From: Marinobacter similis
Lineage (GTDB): Bacteria; Pseudomonadota; Gammaproteobacteria; Pseudomonadales; Oleiphilaceae
Length of the DNA: 64,000 bases
Assembly (NCBI RefSeq): GCF_000830985.1
Contig: NZ_CP007151.1
Span: forward strand, 1,240,001-1,304,000
Reading direction: 5' to 3'
This document shows positions 8,848 through 17,513 of the stretch, piece by piece. The notes under the pieces are model-generated. The model saw only the letters and a program-made list of their open reading frames with translations, had not been told where the DNA came from and made no database searches. The position numbers and the translations under genes were made by a program. Position 1 is the stretch's first letter. The number at the start of each line of letters is the position of its first letter.

Positions 8848-9300
8848 TCAGTCGGTTTTGTAGGTCGGGTAGGTGGAGCGCGACAGTGTCGGCTCGCAGC
8901 CGACCACATCCCGGGCCTGCTTGTGGGCATGAAGATACCAGCGCTCTCCCGGTTTGGAAAAGGTCTGGTCGGTGATTTTAAACTCCACCGTTTCCATGGT
9001 CTGAGGGATCGGCGAGCCGTCGGCGTGGCGATAGACACAGCTGGTGCTGACAGTCAGAGGGGTGGCAATCGGCAGCTCGATAAAGCCTTCATCGGTGACC
9101 GCGGGCGGCGTGCCGGCCACAGAGAGTACCTTCAGGCAGGGCCCGTAGTGATTCTTCTCGAGCTCTTTCAGGTATTCGCTCAGACAATGTTGGGCGCTCA
9201 GGAAAACGGTGTTGCGCTCCGTTCCTTCCCGGGGGTCGGGCAGCGACTGACACCCGGACACGAGCAGGATCAACGTCAGAATAGCGAAGGTGCGTGTCAT
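8848..9300 (-). CDS. Hypothetical lipoprotein co-transcribed with L,D-transpeptidase
   Basis: Predicted 150-residue protein with a lipoprotein signal: ILTLILLVSGC, with the lipobox Cys at residue 17. The mature part has three further Cys residues and no domain I recognise. The start ATG at 9300 overlaps the stop of the upstream L,D-transpeptidase gene in an ATGA, so the two are probably translationally coupled. Coupling to a peptidoglycan cross-linking enzyme suggests an envelope role. This is inference from context. Confidence 0.7.
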   Translation of the reverse strand: MTRTFAILTLILLVSGCQSLPDPREGTERNTVFLSAQHCLSEYLKELEKNHYGPCLKVLSVAGTPPAVTDEGFIELPIATPLTVSTSCVYRHADGSPIPQTMETVEFKITDQTFSKPGERWYLHAHKQARDVVGCEPTLSRSTYPTYKTD

Positions 9301-11000
9301 GGTTGCTCCTTGTCGTCGTTGGCTTGAGTCTCCTGGTACGAGACTGTCGCCGGTGTCAGGCCATGGCTGCCGCCTGAGGCGTCCTCCCGAAGGCGGGCGA
9401 GCAAGCGGCTATCACGATTATAGATGTCATTGCGGAACTGCAGCTGCCCGCGGTCGTCGACCCAGGCAGTCCAATACTGAATGTAGACGGGAACCGGCTC
9501 AGGCAACAGGATGGTTTTGGGCTGGTTGGAGCCGACCATGTTGTGGATGCGCGCCCGGTTCCAGTTCGGGTCACCCAAGAGCAATTGCTCTGCCAGTGCG
9601 AACGGTTGTTCCACCCGGATACAGCCAGAACTGAAGGAGCGGTCTACCCGACCAAACAGATCCCGCGATGGGGTGTCGTGGAGGTAGATGTCGTACTGGT
9701 TCGGAAACATGAACTTGATCTGGCCCAGTGCGTTGTTGGGGCCGGGGTCCTGCACCAGCTGGTACGGGAAGTTGTTCGGGGACAGTGTGCCCCAGTTGAT
9801 GGCAGCGGGGTCGATCTGTTGCCGGTCGGCGCCCCAGCCGCGGTATACCTTCATATTCAGACGCTGCAGGTAATCCGGATCCCGGATGATCTGGGGCAGC
9901 TGATCCTCAATCATCAGTCGGCGCGGCACGGTCCAGGTCGGGTTTACCACCAGGTAGCGGATCCGATCACTGAACACCGGGGTCTGCCGGAAAGGCCGGC
10001 CGACAATCACACGTTGGCGCAGCAGCTCGACGCCCCGATCTATCATTTTCAGCTCGTAGCCGGCAATATTGACCAATACGAATCGCTCCCCCAGTGACTC
10101 CGGCAGCCAGCGCCAGCGCTCCAGGCTGGCATCGATCTGATGCATCCGTTCGATGGGCAGCAGGTTGAATGCTGTCAGAGTGGCCGGGCCAATGATGCCG
10201 TCGGGTTCCAGGCCATGGCGGGCCTGGAACAGGGGCACTGCAGTTTCAAGGTCTCCGCCGTACAGGCTGGGATCGGTCGCATCCGATTCGGATAGATCAC
10301 CCAGGGCGGTCAGCCGCCGCCGTATTTCGATTAGCCGGTGGTCCCGGTCGCCGGGGCGAATGGTTTGACCTGTGGGGATCGGCAACCAGGGCTGCCCCAG
10401 CAGTTCGGTCATGGTCTGACGGGCCTGCACCAGCCTGTGGTAGTCGGAATGGGTCGGCCGCAGGGCGTCGACGGCTGCGCCAATGTCACCATTGGCCAGC
10501 GCCGCCGCCAGAACCTGGCCCATGTTGCGCTGCCGCCGGTTTGCAGTCCATTCGGCGTGAATCGTATGCGGGCTGACCTTGCCCTCGAGCAGATGCGAGC
10601 CGAGCATCAGGAAGGCATCGGAAAACAACAGGTCCAGATCGGCCTGCAAGTCGGCAGGAAGGTCCTGCATCGGGCGATTCGAGAGTTCCGCCAGGACATC
10701 GGCGTGATAATCCCTCGGGTCCAGGCCATCACGGCTGGCCGATTCGATGGCCTCAAGCAGCTGGTGGCGTTGGTCTGCACGGCGCCATGCCCGCTCGTAG
10801 CCGTTGGCGGCGTAGAAGTTGGAAAGTGCCTGTCGGGCCAGCAGGCGATTACCTAACACCTCCACGGTAAAGCCCGCGTCCAGTGCCTCAATCCGGGCGA
10901 CAAGGGATTCATTGGCTTTGACTGAGGAAGAAAACCAGGGGCAAACAGCAACAATAAGCACCAACGCCAGAGCATTGGTGACGCAATTCAGTGCGGGCAT
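9297..11000 (-). CDS. L,D-transpeptidase, YcbB/LdtD type
   Basis: Predicted 567-residue periplasmic enzyme forming 3-3 peptidoglycan cross-links. Residues 1-30 are a signal peptide (LALVLIVAVCPWFSSSVKA). A central peptidoglycan-binding domain includes PLFQARHGLEPDGIIGPATL. The YkuD catalytic domain follows, with IYLHDTPSRDLFGRVDR and the Cys nucleophile in RSFSSGCIRVEQP. Length and layout match the large YcbB group rather than small ErfK/YbiS types. The ATG at 11000 has a GGAGGG site; the ATG at 11030 does not. It overlaps the lipoprotein gene by 4 nt. Confidence 0.92.
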   Translation of the reverse strand: MPALNCVTNALALVLIVAVCPWFSSSVKANESLVARIEALDAGFTVEVLGNRLLARQALSNFYAANGYERAWRRADQRHQLLEAIESASRDGLDPRDYHADVLAELSNRPMQDLPADLQADLDLLFSDAFLMLGSHLLEGKVSPHTIHAEWTANRRQRNMGQVLAAALANGDIGAAVDALRPTHSDYHRLVQARQTMTELLGQPWLPIPTGQTIRPGDRDHRLIEIRRRLTALGDLSESDATDPSLYGGDLETAVPLFQARHGLEPDGIIGPATLTAFNLLPIERMHQIDASLERWRWLPESLGERFVLVNIAGYELKMIDRGVELLRQRVIVGRPFRQTPVFSDRIRYLVVNPTWTVPRRLMIEDQLPQIIRDPDYLQRLNMKVYRGWGADRQQIDPAAINWGTLSPNNFPYQLVQDPGPNNALGQIKFMFPNQYDIYLHDTPSRDLFGRVDRSFSSGCIRVEQPFALAEQLLLGDPNWNRARIHNMVGSNQPKTILLPEPVPVYIQYWTAWVDDRGQLQFRNDIYNRDSRLLARLREDASGGSHGLTPATVSYQETQANDDKEQP

Positions 11001-11062
11001 GGGGCCCTCCGATTCTTCCCTGAACAACATCAGATGACTACAAGTGACCTGGGTATTGGACG

Positions 11063-12123
11063 TTACCAGAGTCCCATTTGTTCCCCCGCCGGGCGGCGGA
11101 ACAGGTCATTTCGTAGGGGTTCGGCCTGGTGAAGGTTCAGTCCAAGCCGTTTTGCCTTGTTCGAGAAGCGCTGGCGGATCAGGTCGGCGTAAGGGCCGAT
11201 ACCGGTCATCCGGCGCCCGAAGGCGGAATCGTAACTCTTGCCGCCCCGTAAATCACGGATTCGATTCATCACGTGCTCGGCCCGCTGCGGAAAGTGCCGC
11301 TGCAGCCATTCCTGGAACAGCTCGTCGAGCTCCAGGGGCAGGCGCAGCATGATCCAGCTGGCACGGGTTGCACCGGCTGAGGCGGCGGCCTCCAGTATCG
11401 CCTCAATCTCCTGGTCGTTAATAAAGGGAATCACCGGGCCGAGGATGATGCCGGTGGGAATTCCGGCGCTGGCGAGTTGTTCAATCATCTTGAGCCGAGT
11501 GGCTGGTGCCGCAGTGCGCGGCTCCATCCGGCGTTTCAGGTCATTGCTCAGGGTGGTCAGGCTGATGCGCACGGAACAGAGGCCCTGCTCGGCCAGTTCG
11601 GTCAGTAGATCAAGGTCTCTGAGGATCAGCGCGCCCTTGGTGATGATCGACACCGGGTGGCGGTATTCAAGCATTACTTCCAACAATTCGCGGGTGATGC
11701 GCCGCTCCCGCTCCAGCGGCTGGTAGGCGTCGGTATTCACGCCCAGCGCGATGGGGGAGACGCTATAGCCCGGCTTATCGAGTTCTTCCCGGAGCTTGCT
11801 TGCAGCGTTGGGTTTGGCGATCAGCCGGGTCTCGAAGTCCAGTCCCGGGGACATGTCCCAATAGGCGTGCGTGGGGCGGGCAAAGCAGTAGATGCAGGCG
11901 TGCTCGCAGCCCCGGTACGGATTGATGGATTGATCAAAGGGCACATCCGGGAGGTGTTGCGGCTGATGATGGATCTGACCGACTCGTTGACCACTTCGGT
12001 TGCCACCGAATCCGGGTTCAAATCGTCTTCGGGTGCCTGGTACCAGCCGTCATCCTGATCGCGGTCGGTGACGATAGGCTGGAAGCGATTGTGGGGGTTG
12101 AGGCCGGTAGCTCGGGTTTTCAT
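11063..12123 (-). CDS. PA0069-type radical SAM protein, frame break
   Basis: Predicted 353-residue radical S-adenosylmethionine protein. The iron-sulfur motif CEHACIYC lies near residue 74 in SINPYRGCEHACIYCFARP. The rest has the typical partial TIM-barrel order, with LGVNTDAYQPLER and GIILGPVIPFINDQEI. This matches the conserved family annotated as PA0069-like, related to spore photoproduct lyase-type SplB proteins; its reaction is unproven. A missing G near 11947 breaks the frame; restoring it gives TSRDVPFDQSINP. The N-terminal 60 residues carry the family's NRFQPIVTDRDQDDGW segment. It is convergent with nothing and reads away from the TauE/SafE gene. Confidence 0.85.
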
Positions 12124-12285
12124 GGCAAATCCAGATACTGTTTATTTATACAGCTATTGCCATGCTACGCCTGCGGTCTGACCGGTGCAACTTTGCTCGA
12201 CGTTTGGTCTGACCTGGCGACCGGCGAATTCAGCCCAGGTTGGGTATACTCTGAGCCCGCGCATTCACCCAGATTTAAGGACTCT

Positions 12286-13092
12286 ATGTCGGACCTCAGT
12301 CTCGTTCAGTACGTTTTGATTGCAATGATCTTTGTCTGGAGTGGCTTTGTCCGTTCCGGGCTGGGGTTTGGCGGGGCGGTGCTGTCGCTGCCGTTCCTGT
12401 TGCTGGTACTGGATGAGCCTCTGGTCTTCTTGCCGATCATTGCGGTGCACCTGTTGGTGTTCTCGTCACTGACGATCTGGCTGAACAACCGTAAGCGGAA
12501 GCCTGCCGATCCCTCTGAGTCAGCGGCGGAAGCCAGGGCCAGGGGGGCTGCAGAGAGCACGGTGGATTGGCGTTACTTGTGGCGCATTCTGGGCATCATG
12601 ATCGTGCCCAAACTGATCGGCGTGTTTGGCCTGATCACCATGCCCGGTAACGTGCTCAGCGCCATCATCTTCCTAATTGTGGCGCTGTATTCTGTGTCCT
12701 ACATCATCAACAAGCCGTTCCGCAGTGGCAGCAAAACGGTGGATGCGGTGTTCCTGATGGTTGGTGGTTATATCAGCGGCACGTCGCTGATCGGTGCGCC
12801 CCTGATCATCGCGGTTGTGGCCCAGCACCTGCCCAGGGAAAAACTGCGGGATACCCTGTTCGCGCTCTGGTTCATCCTGGTGCTGATCAAAATGGCCGCG
12901 TTTGTGTGGGTTGGAGTAGACCTGCAGTTGATACACCATTTATGGCTTCTGCCCTGTGCCGCGGTCGGTCACGTCATTGGTCTGAAAGTACACGATCGGA
13001 TGTTGCGGGCAGAAACGTCGGTGTTCTTTCAGGTGCTGGGCGCCGTGCTGCTGATCGTCAGCAGCATCGGCATGGTCAGCGTGCTGGGTTAA
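12286..13092 (+). CDS. TauE/SafE (TSUP) family membrane transporter
   Basis: Predicted 268-residue permease with about eight hydrophobic helices. The family repeats start with FVRSGLGFGGAVLSLPFLLL near the N-terminus and recur at GGYISGTSLIGAPLIIAV. The family exports or imports small sulfur-containing or organic anions such as sulfite or sulfoacetate. The actual substrate is unknown. I start at 12286 (MSDLSLVQY) with a TAAGGA site at 12276-12281; an upstream in-frame ATG at 12091 lies inside the divergent radical SAM gene and has no support. A cytoplasmic charged loop (residues 68-90) separates the two halves. Confidence 0.85.
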   Translation: MSDLSLVQYVLIAMIFVWSGFVRSGLGFGGAVLSLPFLLLVLDEPLVFLPIIAVHLLVFSSLTIWLNNRKRKPADPSESAAEARARGAAESTVDWRYLWRILGIMIVPKLIGVFGLITMPGNVLSAIIFLIVALYSVSYIINKPFRSGSKTVDAVFLMVGGYISGTSLIGAPLIIAVVAQHLPREKLRDTLFALWFILVLIKMAAFVWVGVDLQLIHHLWLLPCAAVGHVIGLKVHDRMLRAETSVFFQVLGAVLLIVSSIGMVSVLG

Positions 13093-13132
13093 CTGGCCCG
13101 TCCGAACACCCGTTCAAAAAACCCGGCCGGCT

Positions 13133-13753
13133 TCACGTCGGCAACGGCAGATTGTCGACTTCGTCCAGTGCCCGACGCCAGAATCGCTCGGGATCGTCCA
13201 AGTCAGTCACCAGTGCCCGTTCGTCCTGGCTGTAGTGATTGTGATCACCACTCAGCCCCCTCGTCATCAGCTCCTGGGTCCACAGATAAACAGTACCGCG
13301 TATGGTTCGCAGGAGCTGGCTGTAGACATCACGGCTCAGGTTGATCGCAAGCTCGGCACTCAGGTTGATCTGTTGCTGGAGGACTGCCATGTCGTCCTGG
13401 GTCAGCAGCACCCGGTTGCCATCACCTTTACGGCTGGTCAGGCAAATTTTTTCCAAAGACTTGGCATCGTCAAGCACGTCGAGGTGGCCAAACTCCTTCT
13501 TTTGTGTCTCGTTTACCGGTGCCGGAATCCAGCCATACTGAGGTGAGCGGGCAACAATATGGCCGGGCAGATCTCGGCGATAGGGCGGTGCATGTTCCCG
13601 GTCCTGATAGCCCTCGAATTCAGCTCTTAGCCAGGCCGCCATCTTTTTGTGACGGAGCATCAGCGCCAGTGTTATGGCCGAGGGCAGGATGCGCCCAAGC
13701 AGTTCCGATGCGTCTTTGGTACGTTCCTCAAGGTGGTTCACAGATGCAGACAT
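13133..13753 (-). CDS. AbiTii-like domain protein
   Basis: Predicted 206-residue cytoplasmic protein. The N-terminal 100 residues match the look of the AbiTii domain: helices around EERTKDASELLGRILPSAIT and MAAWLRAEFEGYQD, a YRRDLPG stretch, a GWIPAPV turn, then an acidic helix ending in KSLEKIC. AbiTii was defined in a lactococcal abortive-infection system but is also found in proteins of unknown role. The C-terminal half is helical and ends in an acidic tail. The ATG at 13753 has a GGAGG site and is well downstream of the first in-frame ATG at 13957. No partner defence gene is adjacent. Confidence 0.6.
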   Translation of the reverse strand: MSASVNHLEERTKDASELLGRILPSAITLALMLRHKKMAAWLRAEFEGYQDREHAPPYRRDLPGHIVARSPQYGWIPAPVNETQKKEFGHLDVLDDAKSLEKICLTSRKGDGNRVLLTQDDMAVLQQQINLSAELAINLSRDVYSQLLRTIRGTVYLWTQELMTRGLSGDHNHYSQDERALVTDLDDPERFWRRALDEVDNLPLPT

Positions 13754-13945
13754 AGTGTCCTCCGTGGCAGCGGAAACGAGTCGTGGCCAGTCCCGTCTCC
13801 CGGCGTTATTGTTGTTGTAAGGCAGCCCACCGGAATATGCCCGGTTGGGTGTGACTAAAAAGTAGACAGCTCCGGTAGCGCCTGCCGTTGTAGATACGTT
13901 ATTGCTTTGTAACGAAGAGTAAGCGAACGGGCTGAGGAGGGTGGC

Positions 13946-14602
13946 ATGAACCAGCATCAGGACTTTGCGTCACGTCGCGCCTGGATGGTGGAGAACCAGA
14001 TTCTTGGCCGCGGTATTACCGCGGCTCCGGTGGTGACGGCAATGAGGCGGGTGCCGAGGGAGAAATTTGTCAGCCCAAGCCTGATTGACGAAGCCTACGA
14101 TGATGGCCCTTTGCCCATTGGTTTCGGGCAAACCATTTCTCAACCCTATATCGTGGCTTTGATGGTGGATGCGATGGATTTAACCGGCGGGGAAGTGGTG
14201 CTCGATATCGGCACCGGTTCGGGTTATGCGGCCGCGGTTATCGCCTCGATTGCCGGCCGGGTGTTCAGCATCGAGCGGGTGCCGGAACTTGCCGAATCAG
14301 CGGCGCAGACACTGGCAACCGAAGGGTACGATCACGTGGTGGTGCGGTGCGGCGATGGTACCTTGGGCTGGCCTGAGCAGGCGCCTTTCGATGGTATCTG
14401 TGTGGCGGCGGGAGCGCCGGTGGTGCCCGAGGCGTTGAAGCAGCAGTTGCGGGTGGGCGGCCATATGGTAATACCGGTCGGATCCGCGCACACGGTGCAG
14501 CGCTTGCGCCGAATCACCCGACTATCGGAAACGGAGTTCCGCGACGAGAGCCTGGGCGATGTCCGCTTCGTGCCGCTGCTCGGCGAGCAGGGATGGTCCT
14601 GA
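13946..14602 (+). CDS. pcm: Protein-L-isoaspartate O-methyltransferase
   Basis: Predicted 218-residue cytoplasmic repair enzyme that methylates isoaspartyl residues in damaged proteins using S-adenosylmethionine. The N-terminal family segment is MVENQILGRGITAAPVVTAM with VPREKFV. Next come PIGFGQTISQPYIVALM, which contacts substrate, and the SAM motif I VVLDIGTGSGYAAAV. A strong GAGGAGGG ribosome site precedes ATG 13946. It is divergent from the AbiTii-like gene and convergent with the DUF1338 gene. It is not in the usual surE-pcm-rpoS cluster, so it is probably a stand-alone paralogue. Confidence 0.92.
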   Translation: MNQHQDFASRRAWMVENQILGRGITAAPVVTAMRRVPREKFVSPSLIDEAYDDGPLPIGFGQTISQPYIVALMVDAMDLTGGEVVLDIGTGSGYAAAVIASIAGRVFSIERVPELAESAAQTLATEGYDHVVVRCGDGTLGWPEQAPFDGICVAAGAPVVPEALKQQLRVGGHMVIPVGSAHTVQRLRRITRLSETEFRDESLGDVRFVPLLGEQGWS

Positions 14603-14629
14603 ACCATCCCGGCGCTGAAGCAGGCCAGC

Positions 14630-15436
14630 TTAGCCGCTGGCGTTGGTGCTTTCGAAGATCTTGTCAGCTGAGGCGGCAACAAAACCGCTGTACAGCTCAC
14701 CGTCGGTTTTCGGGTATCGACGTGCGAACTCGTAGAAGCAGCTGGGAATGGTTTCTTCCCGATCCGAGAATTGTACCGGTATCCGGTCGGCCATGGTGGA
14801 GGATTGTTCCAGCAACTCAGCCGGGGAGCCCTTCACTTCGCCACCCGAGGCATTCACCGCATAACCGTTGTCCTTAAGTAGCTGGTTGATTTCCGGCACA
14901 GTCTCGAACTGAGTGAGGTGGTTGATGCTCACGGTGAAGTGGTTGGCGCGATAGCCCCAGGCTGCCATCCAGGCCGCGTACTCACTCTCTTCCAGCAGGG
15001 TGCGGTAGGTCTGGTAGTCCACGTTCCAGTGACGACCGGAATACAGGAAGTCGTCTGCCTTGACCCGGTCCGGGTCAACCTGAGCCACCAGATCCTTGAC
15101 GATGGCCTGAAGCTCTGGCGAACACTGCTCCACCAATAACTCCGAAATGAACACCTTGGGCGCATCCGGATCCGGATGTTCGTAATGCCGGGCGTAGAGT
15201 TTCTTGGCTTCAAAGTGATACTCGCCACCCTGAACGTAGCCGAGGCTCAGGAAATGCTCGGCCAGGGCATCCAGCCCCACCGGGGCCAGGTTGAAGGTGC
15301 GCAGGGCGATGTGATCGTTAATGATGGCTTGCCCCTCTTCGGCACCCAGGATGCGGTGAATCTCCTCGGCTGAGGGGGTGACCTCCTGGTAGTTGCGCCA
15401 GAGTTGCTGGAACAGGGCATTGCGATCAGTGTGCAT
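14630..15436 (-). CDS. DUF1338 family metal-dependent protein (HglS-like)
   Basis: Predicted 268-residue protein of the DUF1338 family, whose larger member HglS is a 2-oxoadipate dioxygenase/decarboxylase in D-lysine breakdown. Candidate metal ligands are the His in INDHIALRTF (about residue 42), the His in YRANHFTVSINHL and the Glu in SCFYEFARRY. It is shorter than HglS (about 460 residues), so it belongs to the small branch whose substrate is not established. Its ATG lies inside the last codons of the astA gene, with the restored astA stop at 15426-15428, so the pair is translationally coupled. An amino-acid-derived 2-oxoacid is a reasonable substrate guess. Confidence 0.8.
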   Translation of the reverse strand: MHTDRNALFQQLWRNYQEVTPSAEEIHRILGAEEGQAIINDHIALRTFNLAPVGLDALAEHFLSLGYVQGGEYHFEAKKLYARHYEHPDPDAPKVFISELLVEQCSPELQAIVKDLVAQVDPDRVKADDFLYSGRHWNVDYQTYRTLLEESEYAAWMAAWGYRANHFTVSINHLTQFETVPEINQLLKDNGYAVNASGGEVKGSPAELLEQSSTMADRIPVQFSDREETIPSCFYEFARRYPKTDGELYSGFVAASADKIFESTNASG

Positions 15437-16540
15437 GAACGATCTCCGGACGAAGGTGATGAGTGTTGGGTGCCGCGTCGCGCTGACTACTGGCCAGGGG
15501 CAGGGCGCGGCAGGTTTGGCCCGGTTTCAGCCCCATCTGGTCGGCCAGGGCCGGGCTCAGGCACAGGGTGTTAGAGCCCGGCCGGGTGTCTGCCCCGGTC
15601 AGCACCGTGGCCTGAATCCTGCGGTTTCAGTATTGGTGATCAGCAACGGCATGGCAATGCGCTCGCGGCTTCGTTTCTGGAATTCGGTGGCGGGTACCGC
15701 ATCCACTTCAACCTGCCAGGCCTGGGATTCCCGCACGCTGCGGATCGACGCCAGCGGGCATTCTACCGTTGGGCCGGCATCGAACAGATCTACCAGTCCC
15801 TTGTGCTGGAAACCCTCGGCCTCGAGCAGGCGCAGTGCTGGCCGGGTGCGCTCGTGCACCTGACTGATCACCGCCCTGGCTGCAGCGCTCATCAGGCAGG
15901 TGTACAGCGGGTACGACGGCATAAGCTCGTCAATGAAATGGGTGTAGCCAGAGCCAACTAGACGGGTGGCCGAGGCAAAATCCATATCGACAAAGTGGGT
16001 CTTCAGCCAGGACCAGAACGGCGACTGGCCGGCGTCGTCAGATACCCCGCGCATCTCGGCGATGACGGTATCGGAGAACCGCTCCGGGTGGAGTGCCATA
16101 AATAGGAACCGCACCCGGGACAGCAACTTGCCGGCATTGGCGCGACGGAATTCCGGGCGCAGGTATAGGGAGCAGATCTCGGTGCAGCCGGTGTAGTGGT
16201 TACAGCGGGTCAGGGTTTCCACATTGCGGCGCAGGCCCAGATCCCGGGAATGGTGGGTAACGGTACTGCGGCGGAAATGGTGAAGCGGGCGGGTGCGACC
16301 GGCGGCGGCTTCAATGCCGGTGGTGCCCATGATCTCACCGGTGGTCTCATCCTCCAGCACGAACAGGTAATGCTCGTCTCCGGGCTGAGTCACGTCGCGC
16401 TCAAAACTGGCAATGGAATGCTCGATCTTGCGGGCCAGGGCGTCGCGATCGGGCATTAGAGACGTAAATCCGGGGCCGGATTCAACGGCAATCTGATACA
16501 GGGTATCCAGATCCGTGACTGCAATCGGGCGAATGAACAT
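15426..16540 (-). CDS. astA: Arginine N-succinyltransferase, frame break
   Basis: Predicted 371-residue enzyme that succinylates arginine, the first step of the arginine succinyltransferase pathway. It begins FIRPIAVTDLDTLYQIA and contains family segments HYTGCTEICSLYLRPEFRR and IAEMRGVSDDAGQSPFW and a C-terminal GFQHKGLVDLFDAGPTVE. A G is missing near 15611; restoring it carries the protein past the premature stop at 15599 into VLTGADTRPGSNTLCLSP and on to a TGA at 15426. I choose ATG 16540 over 16549 because the AGGA site is then 8 nt upstream. The other ast genes are not next to it. A divergent Lrp-type gene is the likely regulator. Confidence 0.88.
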
Positions 16541-16655
16541 GGCCAGCATCCTGAAGTGGTTTGGAACAGTATGAACAGTAGAACTGCCAGATTGCAGATG
16601 CGGTTTGAGCGAAATGATCTATGATTAGAGCAAATTGACTAATTAGGTTGACGAA

Positions 16656-17084
16656 ATGATAGGAAAACAGGATCAGAAACTGCTGATGCTGCTGCGCCAC
16701 AACGCCCGGGCCAGCATTACCGAGCTTGCCCGAACCCTGCATGTGTCCCGGTCCACGGTGCAGAATCGCATTGCCCGTTTGGAGGCCAGCGGTGTTATCC
16801 GGGGTTATTCGGTGCTGTTGGGCGGGGAATTCTCAGCTAATCAGGTGGAGGCGCACGTGTCGATCAAGGTGCTGCAGAAACTGACTTCCCGAACCAACGC
16901 GGCGCTCGAGGGCCTCGCCCAGGTCTCGCAACTGTTCTCGGTCAGTGGTGAGTACGACCTGATTGCCATCGTGCAGGCTCAGTCGCTGGAAGAACTGAGC
17001 GCCGTGCTCGACGATATTGGCAACCTGGAAGGGGTGGAGCGCACTAACTCGGCGGTGGTGTTGGAGACACGCTTCAGACGCTAG
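16656..17084 (+). CDS. Lrp/AsnC family transcriptional regulator
   Basis: Predicted 142-residue leucine-responsive-type regulator. The N-terminal helix-turn-helix is LLRHNARASITELARTLHVS followed by RSTVQNRIARLEASGVIRGY. The C-terminal RAM/ACT-like domain includes VSGEYDLIAIVQAQSLEEL. Family members form octamers or similar assemblies and bind amino acids. The gene is divergent from astA with a 115-bp spacer, so arginine-dependent control of astA and the DUF1338 gene is likely but inferred. Confidence 0.9.
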   Translation: MIGKQDQKLLMLLRHNARASITELARTLHVSRSTVQNRIARLEASGVIRGYSVLLGGEFSANQVEAHVSIKVLQKLTSRTNAALEGLAQVSQLFSVSGEYDLIAIVQAQSLEELSAVLDDIGNLEGVERTNSAVVLETRFRR

Positions 17085-17131
17085 TTTGCAAAATGGGGCA
17101 GGAATCCGTTTGCCGGGCCGCTGTGTTTTGG

Positions 17132-17239
17132 TCAGGCGCCCAGCAGGCCAAGCGACGCGCAATAAATAAAGGCGCCAGAGCCCATCAGGATAAGGCCCCA
17201 GGCGGGGAAGATCAGTGCCGAGCGAGACGATGTTTTCAT
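17132..17239 (-). CDS. 35-residue single-span membrane microprotein
   Basis: A short frame not large enough for usual gene calls. The ATG at 17239 is preceded by a near-perfect AGGAGGTG ribosome site, 4 nt away. The product starts with MKTSSRSALIFP, giving a basic cytoplasmic side, and continues as an almost uniformly hydrophobic segment (AWGLILMGSGAFIYCASLGL) to the end. This is a typical small inner-membrane protein. I do not recognise the family. It lies between the Lrp gene (convergent) and the acyl-CoA ligase gene (divergent). Confidence 0.65.
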   Translation of the reverse strand: MKTSSRSALIFPAWGLILMGSGAFIYCASLGLLGA

Positions 17240-17422
17240 GCGCACCTCCTGTTATTAGGACGGGGTTAGAAAAAAAAGGTTAGGAAAAGGTTGGGAAATT
17301 GTTGAGCAAGCTAATACGCCTGCCCTGTCACTCTAGACCATTGCCCGGGTCTGTCACGGGGCTTTTGTGACCAGGTGCTCAGTTGTGAGCGCATTTGTCA
17401 TTCTGGAAGACAATGCTGGCTA

Positions 17423-17453
17423 TTGAGAGGTGGTGAATTCCAGCTACTATAAA
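17423..17453 (+). promoter_or_regulatory. Putative promoter of acyl-CoA ligase gene
   Basis: TTGAGA (17423-17428) and TATAAA (17448-17453) are separated by 19 bp, slightly long for sigma-70. They lie 61 nt before the ligase ATG. No PsrA or FadR palindrome is obvious in the 270-bp spacer. Confidence 0.4.
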
Positions 17454-17513
17454 TAAGTCCGAATACGTCCAACCTGAACTAAACAGAATGATAACAACAA
17501 CAAGGAGCCGTAA

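Noticed and set aside
12091..12285. Longer N-terminus for the TauE/SafE protein
   Set aside because: It overlaps the divergent radical SAM gene and lacks a ribosome site; the start at 12286 has one and gives the normal first helix.
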